Origin: Nocardioides zhouii
GTDB taxonomy: Bacteria; Actinomycetota; Actinomycetes; Propionibacteriales; Nocardioidaceae
Direction: 5' to 3'
DNA length: 64,000 nucleotides
Assembly: GCF_004137345.1 (NCBI RefSeq)
Contig: NZ_SDWV01000020.1
Location: 30,182 to 94,181, forward strand
Position numbers and translations under genes: made by a program. This document shows positions 36,424 through 44,828 of the stretch, in pieces (positions within the stretch are counted from its first letter, which is position 1; each line of letters starts with the position of its first letter). The notes under the pieces were generated by a model. The model searched no databases. It worked only from the letters and a program-made list of their open reading frames with translations, and was not told where the DNA came from.

Positions 36424-37484
36424 CTCGGGCGCTCGTCCTCTCCGAGCACGACCTCGATGCCTGGGGAGAGCGGTTCGCCCGTCACGAGGTCCCGTCGGCG
36501 CTGCCCTACGGCGCCGACGCCCTCACGGACCTGGGCTGGTCGCTCTCCGGGGCGCGGCGTGCGGTCGATCCCCGGTGGCGCCGGTGGCGCGACGTCGTCG
36601 AGCACCGCGCCGGCTTCCCGCTCGAACGGGCCATCCGCGGCGCCCGCGACGCCCGCCGCGCCGACGTGGTCCTCGCCCTGCTCGAGCAGCAGGGGGCCGC
36701 AGCCTCCGTGATGCGACGGGCCAAGCTGCCGCCGTACGGATCCACGCCACTGGTCGTCTGGTCGGTCTGGCTGGCCGACGAGCTGCGTTCGGCCGGCCCG
36801 GAGCAGAGACGGCGCCTGGTCAACAGGTACGCCGGCGCCGACCTGATCACGCACATGTCGGTCCACGAGACCGAGGTGTTCGAGGAGGCAGGCATCGTCC
36901 GCGATCGCACGCTGGCTGTGCGGTTCGGCGTCAACGACGACTTCTACACACCCGGCACCGGCGAGCGCGACATCGACCTGCTGGCGGTCGGGCAGGACCG
37001 TGGCCGCGACTACGCCACGCTCTTCGACGCCGTTCGCGGCACGGACCTCGTGCTCCACCTCGTGTGCAAGCCCGACAACGTCGCGGGGCTGGACGTCCCG
37101 GACAACGTCGAGATGAGGGGCGTCGTCCCGCTGACCGAGTACCGCTCCCTCCTGCGACGCGCGCGCGTCGTCGCCGTACCCACGCACGACCTCGCCTACC
37201 CGACTGGCCAGAGCGTGGCGCTTGAGGCGGCCGCCAGCGGCTCGTGCGTCGCTGTGACGGGGACGCGGGCGATGCGGGACTACTTCGAGGACGGCGTCAC
37301 CGGTCGCCTCGTCGAGGTCGGCGACGTCGACGGCTGGCGCAATCTCCTCGTCGAGCTGCGGGAGGACGAGGCCCAGCGAGCCCGCCTCGGCACTGCTGCG
37401 CGGAACAGTGCGGAGACCCGGTTCAGCGCCCGGCTGATGTGGGCAGACATCGCCGCTGCGTGCCAGGAGCGCGGACTCACCTGA
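36420..37484 (+). CDS. Glycosyltransferase (GT4-like, GT-B fold)
   Basis: A 354-residue protein. The C-terminal half is a GT-B donor domain: IDLLAVGQDRGRDYATLFDA, VEMRGVVPLTEYRSLLRRAR, and the nucleotide-binding TGQSVALEAAASGSCVAVTG with the expected E-x7 spacing, followed by TRAMRDYFEDGVTGRLVEVG. The N-terminal acceptor domain is divergent. ATG 36420 overlaps the preceding stop by 4 nt. Its end overlaps the convergent gene by 8 bp. Confidence 0.85.
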   Translation: MTRALVLSEHDLDAWGERFARHEVPSALPYGADALTDLGWSLSGARRAVDPRWRRWRDVVEHRAGFPLERAIRGARDARRADVVLALLEQQGAAASVMRRAKLPPYGSTPLVVWSVWLADELRSAGPEQRRRLVNRYAGADLITHMSVHETEVFEEAGIVRDRTLAVRFGVNDDFYTPGTGERDIDLLAVGQDRGRDYATLFDAVRGTDLVLHLVCKPDNVAGLDVPDNVEMRGVVPLTEYRSLLRRARVVAVPTHDLAYPTGQSVALEAAASGSCVAVTGTRAMRDYFEDGVTGRLVEVGDVDGWRNLLVELREDEAQRARLGTAARNSAETRFSARLMWADIAAACQERGLT

Positions 37485-38688
37485 CCCAGGTACTGCGGAT
37501 CGTGGTGTCGAACCTCTCCCGGCCGTAGGTCTCCTGCGCCCAGTGCTGCACAAGATCGGACCGCTCCTGGGCGCCGGCAGGGTCGTCGAGGACAGCCAGC
37601 AGGGCGTCGGCCAATGCCCCCGGATCGTCGGCGAGCCCGGCGTAGAGGTCCTCGCCCTCGATGCCCTCGGCGCCCACTGTCGTCGTCACCACGGGAACGC
37701 CGTGACAGAGCGCCTCGACCGTCTTGAACTTCACGCCGGCGCCCTGGAGCACGGGCACCAGCGACACGGCGGCGGCGGCGTACTCCGCGTCCAGGTCGTC
37801 GACAAAACCCGCGAGCACGACGCCGCTGCCCGCGGGCAGCGCCGCAACTGTGTCCCGCAGCCTGTCGGAGGCCCCGCCCCCGATGAAGCGGATCACCGCC
37901 TCGGGGCGCGCAGCGTGCACGCGTGGCCACACGTGCTCGATGGTCCACAGCGCGGCCTTGTCGTTCTCGTCGCGCGCCAGGTAGGACACCACGACGACCA
38001 CCGGTGCATCCGCGGGCTCGTGCGGTGGCTCGAGCCCCACGGACAATGGTGGGTGGACGACGGTGTGGGGCGGGTTGCCCAGCAGCTCAGCGTCCTTGCG
38101 GCTGAACACGAGCACCTCGTCGAGCCGCTCGACCATGTGGCTCTCCTGTGCACGCGACCGGGTGGCGACCCGTTGCCAGTACCGCCTCGTCGCAGGGGAG
38201 TCCTGCGGCTCACGCGAGAAGGACTGGCTCATCACGTCGTGGAACGTGCCGGTGATGCGCGCATCCGGGTTGAGCCGGCGCAACAACCTCACGAGCCGGA
38301 TCGACTCCGAGTACTGCAGGTCGATCACGTCCGCCTCACGAACGGCGGCCCTGGCCCGCGGTGACCTCAGCAGACCCAAGACGAACGGCAGTGAGGGCAG
38401 GCCCGGGTCACGGCGTCGGCGCAGGCGCGCGTCGGCCCCCACGGTGAGGCGGTTGACGAGCTTGGCGACGGGGTTGCGGCCCGGCTCGTGCCCGAGCAGG
38501 AGCAGCCGGCCCGGCACGCCCTGCTTCTGAGCCGCCTCGTGGTTGAGGCGGTTGCCGACGGTCAGCATGGTGAGATCGGTCTCGGCATCGAGGAGGCGCT
38601 GCAGCGCGAGGAGGTAGCGGCCACCGGCGTGCGGCACACGCTCGTGACCGACGTACATGCTGATCAGCACCACGCGGAGTCGGGTCAC
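37477..38688 (-). CDS. Glycosyltransferase family 4
   Basis: A 403-residue GT-B enzyme. N-terminal VLISMYVGHERVPHAGGRYL is a GT4-type acceptor start. The donor half has VVVVSYLARDENDKAALWTI, IRFIGGGASDRL and GVKFKTVEALCHGVPVVTTT with the conserved Glu. GTG 38688 is preferred because GGGAAG lies 9 nt upstream; ATG 38697 immediately abuts that sequence. The start regions of this gene and the divergent PIG-L gene share 64 bp. Donor and acceptor are unknown. Confidence 0.88.
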   Translation of the reverse strand: MTRLRVVLISMYVGHERVPHAGGRYLLALQRLLDAETDLTMLTVGNRLNHEAAQKQGVPGRLLLLGHEPGRNPVAKLVNRLTVGADARLRRRRDPGLPSLPFVLGLLRSPRARAAVREADVIDLQYSESIRLVRLLRRLNPDARITGTFHDVMSQSFSREPQDSPATRRYWQRVATRSRAQESHMVERLDEVLVFSRKDAELLGNPPHTVVHPPLSVGLEPPHEPADAPVVVVVSYLARDENDKAALWTIEHVWPRVHAARPEAVIRFIGGGASDRLRDTVAALPAGSGVVLAGFVDDLDAEYAAAAVSLVPVLQGAGVKFKTVEALCHGVPVVTTTVGAEGIEGEDLYAGLADDPGALADALLAVLDDPAGAQERSDLVQHWAQETYGRERFDTTIRSTWVR

Positions 38689-38718
38689 GCGGTGCATCTT
38701 CCCAGACGTGCCGGCACC

Positions 38719-38724
38719 TAGACT
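38719..38724 (+). promoter_or_regulatory. -10 box TAGACT for the PIG-L/WbqC/RgpF run
   Basis: TAGACT lies 28 bp before ATG 38753. A start near 38731 leaves a 22-nt leader that contains GAAGGAG, so this unit has a normal ribosome site. Confidence 0.5.
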
Positions 38725-38752
38725 CGCGAGCGTCGAAGACGAAGGAGTGCAG

Positions 38753-39373
38753 ATGTTGCGGCTGATCCTGGCCCCCCACATGGACGACGAGGCCATGGGT
38801 TGTGGCGGCCTCATGGCCAAGCACCCCGATGAGTGCGTCGTCGTCGTGATGACGGACAGCGGTGAGACACGCACCCGCGAGCACGTCGAGGCGATGAAGA
38901 TCCTGGGCGTCGCCGAGTCGCGCCGCCTCGGGTTCCCCGACGGGCAGACCCCGCAGCACATGACCGAGATGGTCGGTGCGATCGACGAGATCATGGCCGA
39001 GCTCAAGCCCGACGAGCTCTACCTCCCCTACCCGTCGCTCCACCAGGACCACATCGCGGTCTACGAAGCCGGCATGCGCTCGTGCCGGGTGTCGATGTCG
39101 CTCGACCACTGGTTCCCGCCGAGCGTCTACGTCTACGACATCGCGGTCTACGACGTGAACCTCTACCCCACGGACCTGCGGTGGAACGTCTTCGAGGCGC
39201 TGACCGAGGAGCAGATCACTGCCAAGGAGGCCGCCTGCCAGGCCTACCAGTCGGAGATCCCCACGGAGGTCCACCCGATCAACAGCGTGCGGCAGATCGC
39301 CGGAGCGCTCGGCCAGGTGCGGCTCGTGCCGTACGCCGAGCAGTTCGCGCTGGTGCGGACGGTGCGCAAGTGA
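38753..39373 (+). CDS. PIG-L (LmbE-like) family deacetylase
   Basis: A 206-residue zinc-dependent N-deacetylase of the family that acts on GlcNAc-containing glycolipids or nucleotide sugars. The metal motif near the N-terminus is APHMDDEAMGCGG, with Met replacing the usual Pro in PHPDDE. The second ligand motif is PSLHQDHIAVYEAG. ATG 38753 has GAAGGAG 6 nt upstream. The gene overlaps the WbqC gene (GTGA), and that overlaps the RgpF-like gene (ATGA), so the three are one coupled unit, probably adding an amino-sugar decoration. Confidence 0.9.
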   Translation: MLRLILAPHMDDEAMGCGGLMAKHPDECVVVVMTDSGETRTREHVEAMKILGVAESRRLGFPDGQTPQHMTEMVGAIDEIMAELKPDELYLPYPSLHQDHIAVYEAGMRSCRVSMSLDHWFPPSVYVYDIAVYDVNLYPTDLRWNVFEALTEEQITAKEAACQAYQSEIPTEVHPINSVRQIAGALGQVRLVPYAEQFALVRTVRK

Positions 39374-40020
39374 AGGTCGCGATCCACCAGCCCGACCTCC
39401 TGCCCTGGCCGGGGTTCTGGTTCAAGATGGTCAACTGCGACCTCTTCGTCCTGGCCGTGCACGACCAGCTCCAGAAGCACTGGGTGCAGCGGCGCGTGAT
39501 GATGCGCGAGACCTGGGTGACGCTGCCGCTGGAGACAAAGCCGCACCTGATCCCGATCAAGGAGACGATGGTCAAGCCGGGCTGGCAGGACCACCTCGAG
39601 GCCTCCATCACCGGTCGCTACCGCAACGCGCGGCACTGGAAGGACCGCAGCGGCGACGTGCTGGCGATGATCCATTCGGTCGACTCGCACAACCTCGCCG
39701 AGGTCAACCACCAGATGATCCTGTCGATGCGCGACTACCTCGGGATCACCACGGACGTGGTGGTGACCGACCCGCCGCAGGAGAAGGCCGCCGACCGCGT
39801 GCTCGAGCAGCTCCAGATGGTCGGCGCGACGTCCTATCTCTCCGGGACCGGCGCCAAGGACTACCTCGGCGACGAGGCCAGGGCGAGGTTCGCCGACCTC
39901 GGCATCGGACTGGAGTTCTCCGACCACCACAAGACCACGGGCGACTCCATCGTCACCGTCCTCATGGACCACGACGATCCGATGGAGATCGTGGCGAAGG
40001 CAGCGGCGGGGCACGCATGA
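39370..40020 (+). CDS. WbqC-family protein
   Basis: A 216-residue protein of the WbqC family, found in O-antigen and capsule loci. The family N-terminus VKVAIHQPDLLPWPGFWFKM, with the HQP-Y/D motif, is unmistakable, and the central QRRVMMRETWVTLPL fits. Biochemical function is not firmly established; a role in amino-sugar acylation or amide formation has been suggested from its usual neighbours. GTG 39370 overlaps the PIG-L stop by 4 nt. Confidence 0.88.
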   Translation: MKVAIHQPDLLPWPGFWFKMVNCDLFVLAVHDQLQKHWVQRRVMMRETWVTLPLETKPHLIPIKETMVKPGWQDHLEASITGRYRNARHWKDRSGDVLAMIHSVDSHNLAEVNHQMILSMRDYLGITTDVVVTDPPQEKAADRVLEQLQMVGATSYLSGTGAKDYLGDEARARFADLGIGLEFSDHHKTTGDSIVTVLMDHDDPMEIVAKAAAGHA

Positions 40021-40934
40021 AGCCTGCGCAGATGATGCGCCGCCAGACCCCCGCCAGCGCAACGAGAGCTGTCATCCGGAGGACTCGCAATGCGGGACGC
40101 TCGATGGCCGCAGATCGTCGGCTGAGGCGCATCACTCGCGACGTGTCACGGTCGCCCCGGTCGTCGGACACCGCAGTCGTCGTACACCTTCACTATCCCG
40201 AGGTGTGGCCAACCCTCGTCGAGCGACTGAGTCTTCTGCCGCAGGACTTGGACCTCTTCGTCACCGTCTCCGATCCGGCCTGGGGATCTCGTGACGGCAT
40301 TCTCCGAGCTGCTCCCCACGCGCGGCTCTACCGGACTCCCAACATTGGCCGCGACGTGCTGCCGTTCATCCGCGTGGCCGCGGGACTGCGGAGCGCCGGC
40401 TACTCGGCCGTCCTCAAGCTGCACGGCAAGCGAAGTGTTCATGCCGATGACGGAGCCGAGTTCCTCGATGCGTGTCTCGAGGAACTCGTCCCCTCAGCCG
40501 AGGGCGCACGTCGATGCCGCGAGCTGGTCGTCGACGGCCGCGCGGCGATGGTGGGACCGGCCTCCCGCTACTACCCTCTCGCGATCCATGTGTGGCTCAA
40601 CAGTCCGGATCTGCACTGGTTCTTGTCGCGTCGGAAACCGCAGGGGTCCGCCGCGCTCGACGAACCCTCACGGTTCGGATTCTTCGCGGGAACCATGTTC
40701 TGGGCCAACCTCGACCGGATCGCCGAGTGCCTCGACGTGCCGACACGAAAGTTCGAGGCCGAGCTGGGCCAGCTCGACGGAACCATGGCGCACGCCCTGG
40801 AGAGGTTGTTCGCGGTGGTGCCACAGCTCGACGGACATCAGGTCTGGGCGTCCGACGACGCTGGCTGCACGCCGCTTGCCAATGACGCCTACACCTGGCC
40901 GGCGTGGGCGCTTCGGCGTCCCGAGCTGGAGTAG
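40017..40934 (+). CDS. RgpF-like (rhamnan synthesis F) glycosyltransferase
   Basis: A 305-residue protein resembling the RgpF family of rhamnan-synthesis glycosyltransferases. Telling stretches are AVVVHLHYPEVWPTLVERL, YRTPNIGRDVLPFIRVAAGL, AVLKLHGKRSVH and RFGFFAGTMFWANLDRI. The basic N-terminal 45 residues are probably a membrane-surface or linker region. ATG 40017 overlaps the WbqC stop. It ends 1 bp from the end of the convergent GT2 gene. Confidence 0.87.
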   Translation: MKPAQMMRRQTPASATRAVIRRTRNAGRSMAADRRLRRITRDVSRSPRSSDTAVVVHLHYPEVWPTLVERLSLLPQDLDLFVTVSDPAWGSRDGILRAAPHARLYRTPNIGRDVLPFIRVAAGLRSAGYSAVLKLHGKRSVHADDGAEFLDACLEELVPSAEGARRCRELVVDGRAAMVGPASRYYPLAIHVWLNSPDLHWFLSRRKPQGSAALDEPSRFGFFAGTMFWANLDRIAECLDVPTRKFEAELGQLDGTMAHALERLFAVVPQLDGHQVWASDDAGCTPLANDAYTWPAWALRRPELE

Positions 40935-40935
40935 C

Positions 40936-41901
40936 TCAGACCCCGATCTCCCCCGACGGGTCCCACGTGGCCCACGCTCCCGGTGCCCGGACCAGCACTC
41001 GGCTCGCTCGGCGACGCTGACCGTGGTCCTCGATCCGTGATTCCACCAGGTCCCGCCACCGATCCCCCCGAGCCGTTTCGCTCATGGCGGCCTGCTCACG
41101 CCAGTGCTGTCCCATCTCGGGGTTCTGCCCCACCGCCCGGTTCAGGGCTGCGACGCCTCCCTGCACCTTGGACGAGAACTGCGCCTGCGAGCGGTATTGG
41201 TAGTGCAGCAGCTTCAGGTCGGCCTGCCTGCTGGGAGGTACGCCGCGCAAGGAATGGTTCCCGTCACCGATCCATGTCCATGGCGCCGCCTTGAAGGCCA
41301 CCTTCGGAAGCGGCCCAGGATCGCGTTCAACCTGGATGAGACCCATCGGCTCCCAGCGGGCATCCGCGTTCTCCGGGTAGGCCTCGTGCATGGCAGCCCA
41401 TGCTCGCGGCGCATCTGAGCGCCTGAAGTAGTCAGCGAGGCTGAACTTCGGTGCGAACCAGTGCTCGTCGGCGTCGACGGGCACGATCCAGTCGGCACCG
41501 GCCTTCCACGCGCGCCGCGCCAGGTACGACATCTTCGCCGACTGGTAGTACCCGGGCTCGAGGTCGCGCGCGACGTGCACTCGATTATCTCGTTCGGCCA
41601 GGCTCCGCAGCAGGTCCAGGGTGGCGTCCGTGGAGAGATTGTCGGCAACGAGGATTCCCGCTGCTCCTTGGCTCAGCAGGTGGTTCACGGTGCTCTCGAT
41701 GACGTCTGCCTCGTTCTTGACCATCATCACTGCCCAGAACGAGCCGGGCACCCGTGAAGCTCGCGGGAGGTCGATGTCCACGAAACCCTTGCGCGCCAGC
41801 CGTACCTCACGCGATCGGAGCGCGCGCAGCATCCTCACTCGTGCCCGGACCTCGTCTGTGAGGCGACCGGCCGCATTCGCCACCGACGCGCTCACCTCCA
41901 T
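40936..41901 (-). CDS. Glycosyltransferase family 2 (Glyco_tranf_2_4-like)
   Basis: A 321-residue GT-A-like protein. WAVMMVKNEADVIESTVNHL and ILVADNLSTDATLDLL give the nucleotide-binding start, and IVPVDADEHWF is the D-x-D metal motif. The later HYQYRSQAQFSSKVQGG is typical of this subfamily, often annotated as glycosyltransferase 92 or 2-like. ATG 41901 overlaps the stop of the FkbM gene by 10 nt, so it is the second gene of a minus-strand pair and is likely translated by coupling. Confidence 0.85.
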   Translation of the reverse strand: MEVSASVANAAGRLTDEVRARVRMLRALRSREVRLARKGFVDIDLPRASRVPGSFWAVMMVKNEADVIESTVNHLLSQGAAGILVADNLSTDATLDLLRSLAERDNRVHVARDLEPGYYQSAKMSYLARRAWKAGADWIVPVDADEHWFAPKFSLADYFRRSDAPRAWAAMHEAYPENADARWEPMGLIQVERDPGPLPKVAFKAAPWTWIGDGNHSLRGVPPSRQADLKLLHYQYRSQAQFSSKVQGGVAALNRAVGQNPEMGQHWREQAAMSETARGDRWRDLVESRIEDHGQRRRASRVLVRAPGAWATWDPSGEIGV

Positions 41902-42740
41902 GCGTAGACGTAGAGCTGCTGCACGAAGTCACCCTCGCCGCGCATCTCCGCGTTGAAGCCATGACCTTCCAACCAGGCAAGGACCTCATCCTTGGACCGG
42001 CCCCACTCCGTACCGAGAAAGTCGTGGCACGAGATGGTGAAGTGCCGGATGTGGGGGGCCATGCGCTCCATCCCCCGGAGCGCGTCCTTCTCGGCGCCTT
42101 CGATGTTCATCTTGACCCAGTCGACGTATTCGATCCCGAGCGACTCGCACACGTCGTCAAAGGTCCGGCCCTCGACCTCGACCGAGCCCTCGGCCTCGAA
42201 GATGTTGCCGGCCACCCATCGCTCGGGGTCGTCGCTGATGGTGACACTTCCCGGCGTCGAGGTCAGGGCGATGTGCAGCGGCGTCACCTGCGGCCAGGCA
42301 TTGCGGCGTACGAGCTCGTGGAGGCGGCCGAATGGCGTGGGCGCGGCCTCCACCGACACCACGCGACCTGACGCCCCGACCATCGAGGCGAGGTAGAGCG
42401 TCTCGCCACCGTCTCCAGCCCCGACGTCGAACACCACGTCACCCGCTCGAGGCCGATAGCGGCTGAACAAGAGGTCGTCCATGCCGTAGTAGGTACCGCG
42501 CGTGGCCCAGCCCTGCGCATCCTTCCAGCGCCCGCCGTCGGCGACGCGACCCTCGGGCCAGCGATAGTGCCAACGATTCTCCGACGCCACCCATCGGGTC
42601 GTCACGAGACGGCGGTGGCGAGTCGAGTCGAGCATCGTCTTGGCGATGCCGTACGCGTGTCGCGTGCCGTGCCGCAATGCACCAGACCAGACGGCAGCTC
42701 CGGTTCGACGAGCAGATCGGTTCGACTCAGTGATGTCCAC
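41892..42740 (-). CDS. FkbM-family methyltransferase, paralogue 1
   Basis: A 282-residue SAM-dependent O-methyltransferase. The SAM site is VVFDVGAGDGGETLYLASMV, with the acidic VVSVEAAPTPFGRL loop. The FkbM core WVKMNIEGAEKDALRGMERM is followed by a His-containing FTISCHDFLGTEWGRS. Such enzymes methylate glycan hydroxyls. GTG 42740 lies 7 nt after a TAGCAT box, arguing for that start over longer readings. It is about half-identical to the product of 46712-47551. The two flank a GT11-like gene, a glycosyltransferase and an ABC flippase. Confidence 0.88.
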   Translation of the reverse strand: MDITESNRSARRTGAAVWSGALRHGTRHAYGIAKTMLDSTRHRRLVTTRWVASENRWHYRWPEGRVADGGRWKDAQGWATRGTYYGMDDLLFSRYRPRAGDVVFDVGAGDGGETLYLASMVGASGRVVSVEAAPTPFGRLHELVRRNAWPQVTPLHIALTSTPGSVTISDDPERWVAGNIFEAEGSVEVEGRTFDDVCESLGIEYVDWVKMNIEGAEKDALRGMERMAPHIRHFTISCHDFLGTEWGRSKDEVLAWLEGHGFNAEMRGEGDFVQQLYVYAWR

Positions 42741-42747
42741 GGTCCGG

Positions 42748-42753
42748 ATGCTA
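42748..42753 (-). promoter_or_regulatory. -10 box TAGCAT overlapping the upstream stop codon
   Basis: Minus-strand TAGCAT ends 7 nt before GTG 42740. Its TAG is the stop codon of the preceding GT11-like gene, so one triplet serves as terminator codon and promoter element. Confidence 0.45.
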
Positions 42754-43686
42754 ATGGCTCGTCTCGCGCGCGGGGTCACCATCGAGGCCATCCAGCACCC
42801 AGTCCGGCTGCCACCCATCGGGCAGCTCGTCCACGAAGCTCCAGTCCTGGTCGTACTCAACGCATCGACCAGGGCCGTAGCGGCGCTGGAAAAAGGCGGG
42901 CGCCCACACCGTGTGTTGCGGCGCCCCGAGCAAGACTCGCGAGATCGCAGCCGCCCAGAGGGAGAATGTCCCGTTGGCGATCACCAGGCGTCGCGACGAG
43001 ATCACGTCCCGCAGGTGGTCGATCGGCTGGGCCGACGGTGGGGGTTCAGTCACCTCGTCGGCATGAGACGTGAGCCAGCCGAGATGCGACCTGCACCAAG
43101 CCCGATCGTCGGAAACGACGTGGATGCGGCGCACCGGGCCGTCCTGCTCGATCGCGCGACGGACTGCCAGGCGCGCGTACGACTCGACGTCGAACGCGTA
43201 GTCAGGTCGATGCCACGGATTGCTGTAGAAGTCTCCACGGCGGAGGTTGAGGGTCAGCACGTCATCGCGGGCGAGCGCCCCGCTGTCTGCACCCTGCAGC
43301 GCAGGGCTGGTCAGGATCCAGTCGCGAACGAAGTCGGCACGTGACTCGTCCGTGAAACCCCGTGGATCCCCCGAGTGTTCTGTCTTGTAGGCGTAGAAGT
43401 GGCCCCTCGCATCCCAGAAGGACATCTCGGACCGCTCGATCAGATAGGGGTGGATCGCCGGGAAGAAGGGCAGCCAGTAGCGGCTGCGGTCCACGATCAG
43501 GACGCGATGAGGCACGGGCTCGCTACGGTGCGCGTGAGCCCACGTCCACAGGTAGAGTTGGTTGCCGAAGCCCATGAACTCCGGGGTCAGGTTGACCACC
43601 TGCTTGCCCACGCGCTGCCGCACCTGCGACAACACCGGTTGAACCATGCCCGAGGCCATCGCACGCGCCCCCGTCTGCACGCTCAT
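42751..43686 (-). CDS. GT11-like glycosyltransferase (alpha-1,2-fucosyltransferase fold)
   Basis: A 311-residue protein. MGFGNQLYLWTWA near the start corresponds to the G-x-GNQ motif of GT11. LTLNLRRGDFYSNP is the H/N-x-RRGD donor-binding motif, and LVIANGTFSLWAAAISRVLL matches the S/N-x-TFSxW motif. Fucosyl or related 6-deoxyhexose transfer is a family expectation, not shown here. ATG 43686 overlaps the upstream stop (ATGA). It is followed by the FkbM gene. Confidence 0.78.
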   Translation of the reverse strand: MSVQTGARAMASGMVQPVLSQVRQRVGKQVVNLTPEFMGFGNQLYLWTWAHAHRSEPVPHRVLIVDRSRYWLPFFPAIHPYLIERSEMSFWDARGHFYAYKTEHSGDPRGFTDESRADFVRDWILTSPALQGADSGALARDDVLTLNLRRGDFYSNPWHRPDYAFDVESYARLAVRRAIEQDGPVRRIHVVSDDRAWCRSHLGWLTSHADEVTEPPPSAQPIDHLRDVISSRRLVIANGTFSLWAAAISRVLLGAPQHTVWAPAFFQRRYGPGRCVEYDQDWSFVDELPDGWQPDWVLDGLDGDPARETSH

Positions 43687-44771
43687 GGCTGCGAGCCCTT
43701 CAGGGTGGCGTCAATGAACCTGCGGCCGTAGCGCCTGACTGCCATGCGGCTCCGATTCACCACGTCAGTCGCCGGTGCGTGCGCCTGGTAGTGCGACAGC
43801 CTGACCTGCGTGGAGAGGAGCGCAGCAGAGCCTGGCGCCGTGATCGCAGCGAAGGCCACGTCGAGCCTTGCTCGGACGAGCTCCGCACTGTGACGCGACC
43901 GCACCCACTCGCGGCCTCGGCCGGCTCGATCGTCAAACAGCTCCCTCGAGTTCTCGAACCAGTCCATCGCCTCGAGAGTCCGATCGCACATGTCGACCAC
44001 GTCGGAGTCGGCGATCACGGACGCGTGCTGGGGAAGCATGTACTCCTTTGCGCCGTCTCCGGTGAACCCGACGACGTAACAACCGGACGCCATCGCCTCG
44101 GCGCCCGGGAGGCCCACACCCTCGCGTTCGGCGCCGAAGAGGAAGATCGCCGCTCGGCCCAGCTCCTCGGCCACCTGCTGCTGGGTCATGCCGTCGATGA
44201 GCACGATCTCCCAGTCGCGCAGGTGCCCCGATCGTCGTACGAGCTGGACTGCGCCGAGCAGGTCCTCGCGGCGCCGGCGCGGCATCAGTGCGATCCGCTT
44301 CTCCTTGGGCCTCGGGACGAACCAGTCCTCGATCTGCACGGGCACCGAGTGAAGCGGAAAGCCGGGGGTGCAGGCGCGCTGCAGGAAGACCTCGATGGCG
44401 TCGGAGATCGGCAGCGCCGCCGTGGCCTGGGGCCATCCCGGGTAGGCGCCGGGCTCGTCGACGAGGAAGTCGGAGTTGGCGAAGACGAAGTCCATCCCCT
44501 GGACCAGCATCACCACAGGGTGCCCCTCGGACAGGAAGCTCCACTTCGAACCACCCGACTCCGGCATCACCAGGACGTCGCCAGGAGCGAAGTCGACCTG
44601 ATGACCCGTGTCCACCGGGGCGGTCGATCCCCACGAGTCGTAGGCGAACCCGGGCGTTCCGTGCCACACCCGGGCGTCGTGACCCAGAGCGCAGAGGTGC
44701 TCCACGTAGCGGTAGATTACCTTGATGCCCCCGCTGGGGGTCGGCAGGTCGGGCGCCATGAAACGGATCAC
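43683..44771 (-). CDS. Glycosyltransferase (GT-B, GT4-like)
   Basis: A 362-residue protein. N-terminal DLPTPSGGIKVIYRYVEHL is the Gly-Gly acceptor motif. Donor-domain features are KRIALMPRRRREDLLGAVQL, the acidic nucleotide-sugar motif AEREGVGLPGAEAMASGCYV, and GFTGDGAKEYML. This form is seen in rhamnan and capsule transferases. GTG 44771 is the tentative start; MAPDLP (ATG 44759) is an alternative. It leads a minus-strand unit with the GT11-like gene and is divergent from the ABC flippase. Confidence 0.84.
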   Translation of the reverse strand: MIRFMAPDLPTPSGGIKVIYRYVEHLCALGHDARVWHGTPGFAYDSWGSTAPVDTGHQVDFAPGDVLVMPESGGSKWSFLSEGHPVVMLVQGMDFVFANSDFLVDEPGAYPGWPQATAALPISDAIEVFLQRACTPGFPLHSVPVQIEDWFVPRPKEKRIALMPRRRREDLLGAVQLVRRSGHLRDWEIVLIDGMTQQQVAEELGRAAIFLFGAEREGVGLPGAEAMASGCYVVGFTGDGAKEYMLPQHASVIADSDVVDMCDRTLEAMDWFENSRELFDDRAGRGREWVRSRHSAELVRARLDVAFAAITAPGSAALLSTQVRLSHYQAHAPATDVVNRSRMAVRRYGRRFIDATLKGSQP

Positions 44772-44816
44772 ATGCCCGATTCAAGCAGGGAACCCGCGTC
44801 CCACTGGATCAAAGGG

Positions 44817-44822
44817 CAGACT
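44817..44822 (+). promoter_or_regulatory. -10-like CAGACT for the ABC flippase gene
   Basis: CAGACT ends 6 nt before GTG 44829. It is a TAGACT variant at the spacing used elsewhere here. Confidence 0.35.
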
Positions 44823-44828
44823 GTCCCC

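Noticed and set aside
43779..44828. N-terminal extension of the ABC flippase frame
   Set aside because: It is antisense to an intact glycosyltransferase gene and has shadow-like composition; GTG 44829 begins the recognisable protein.
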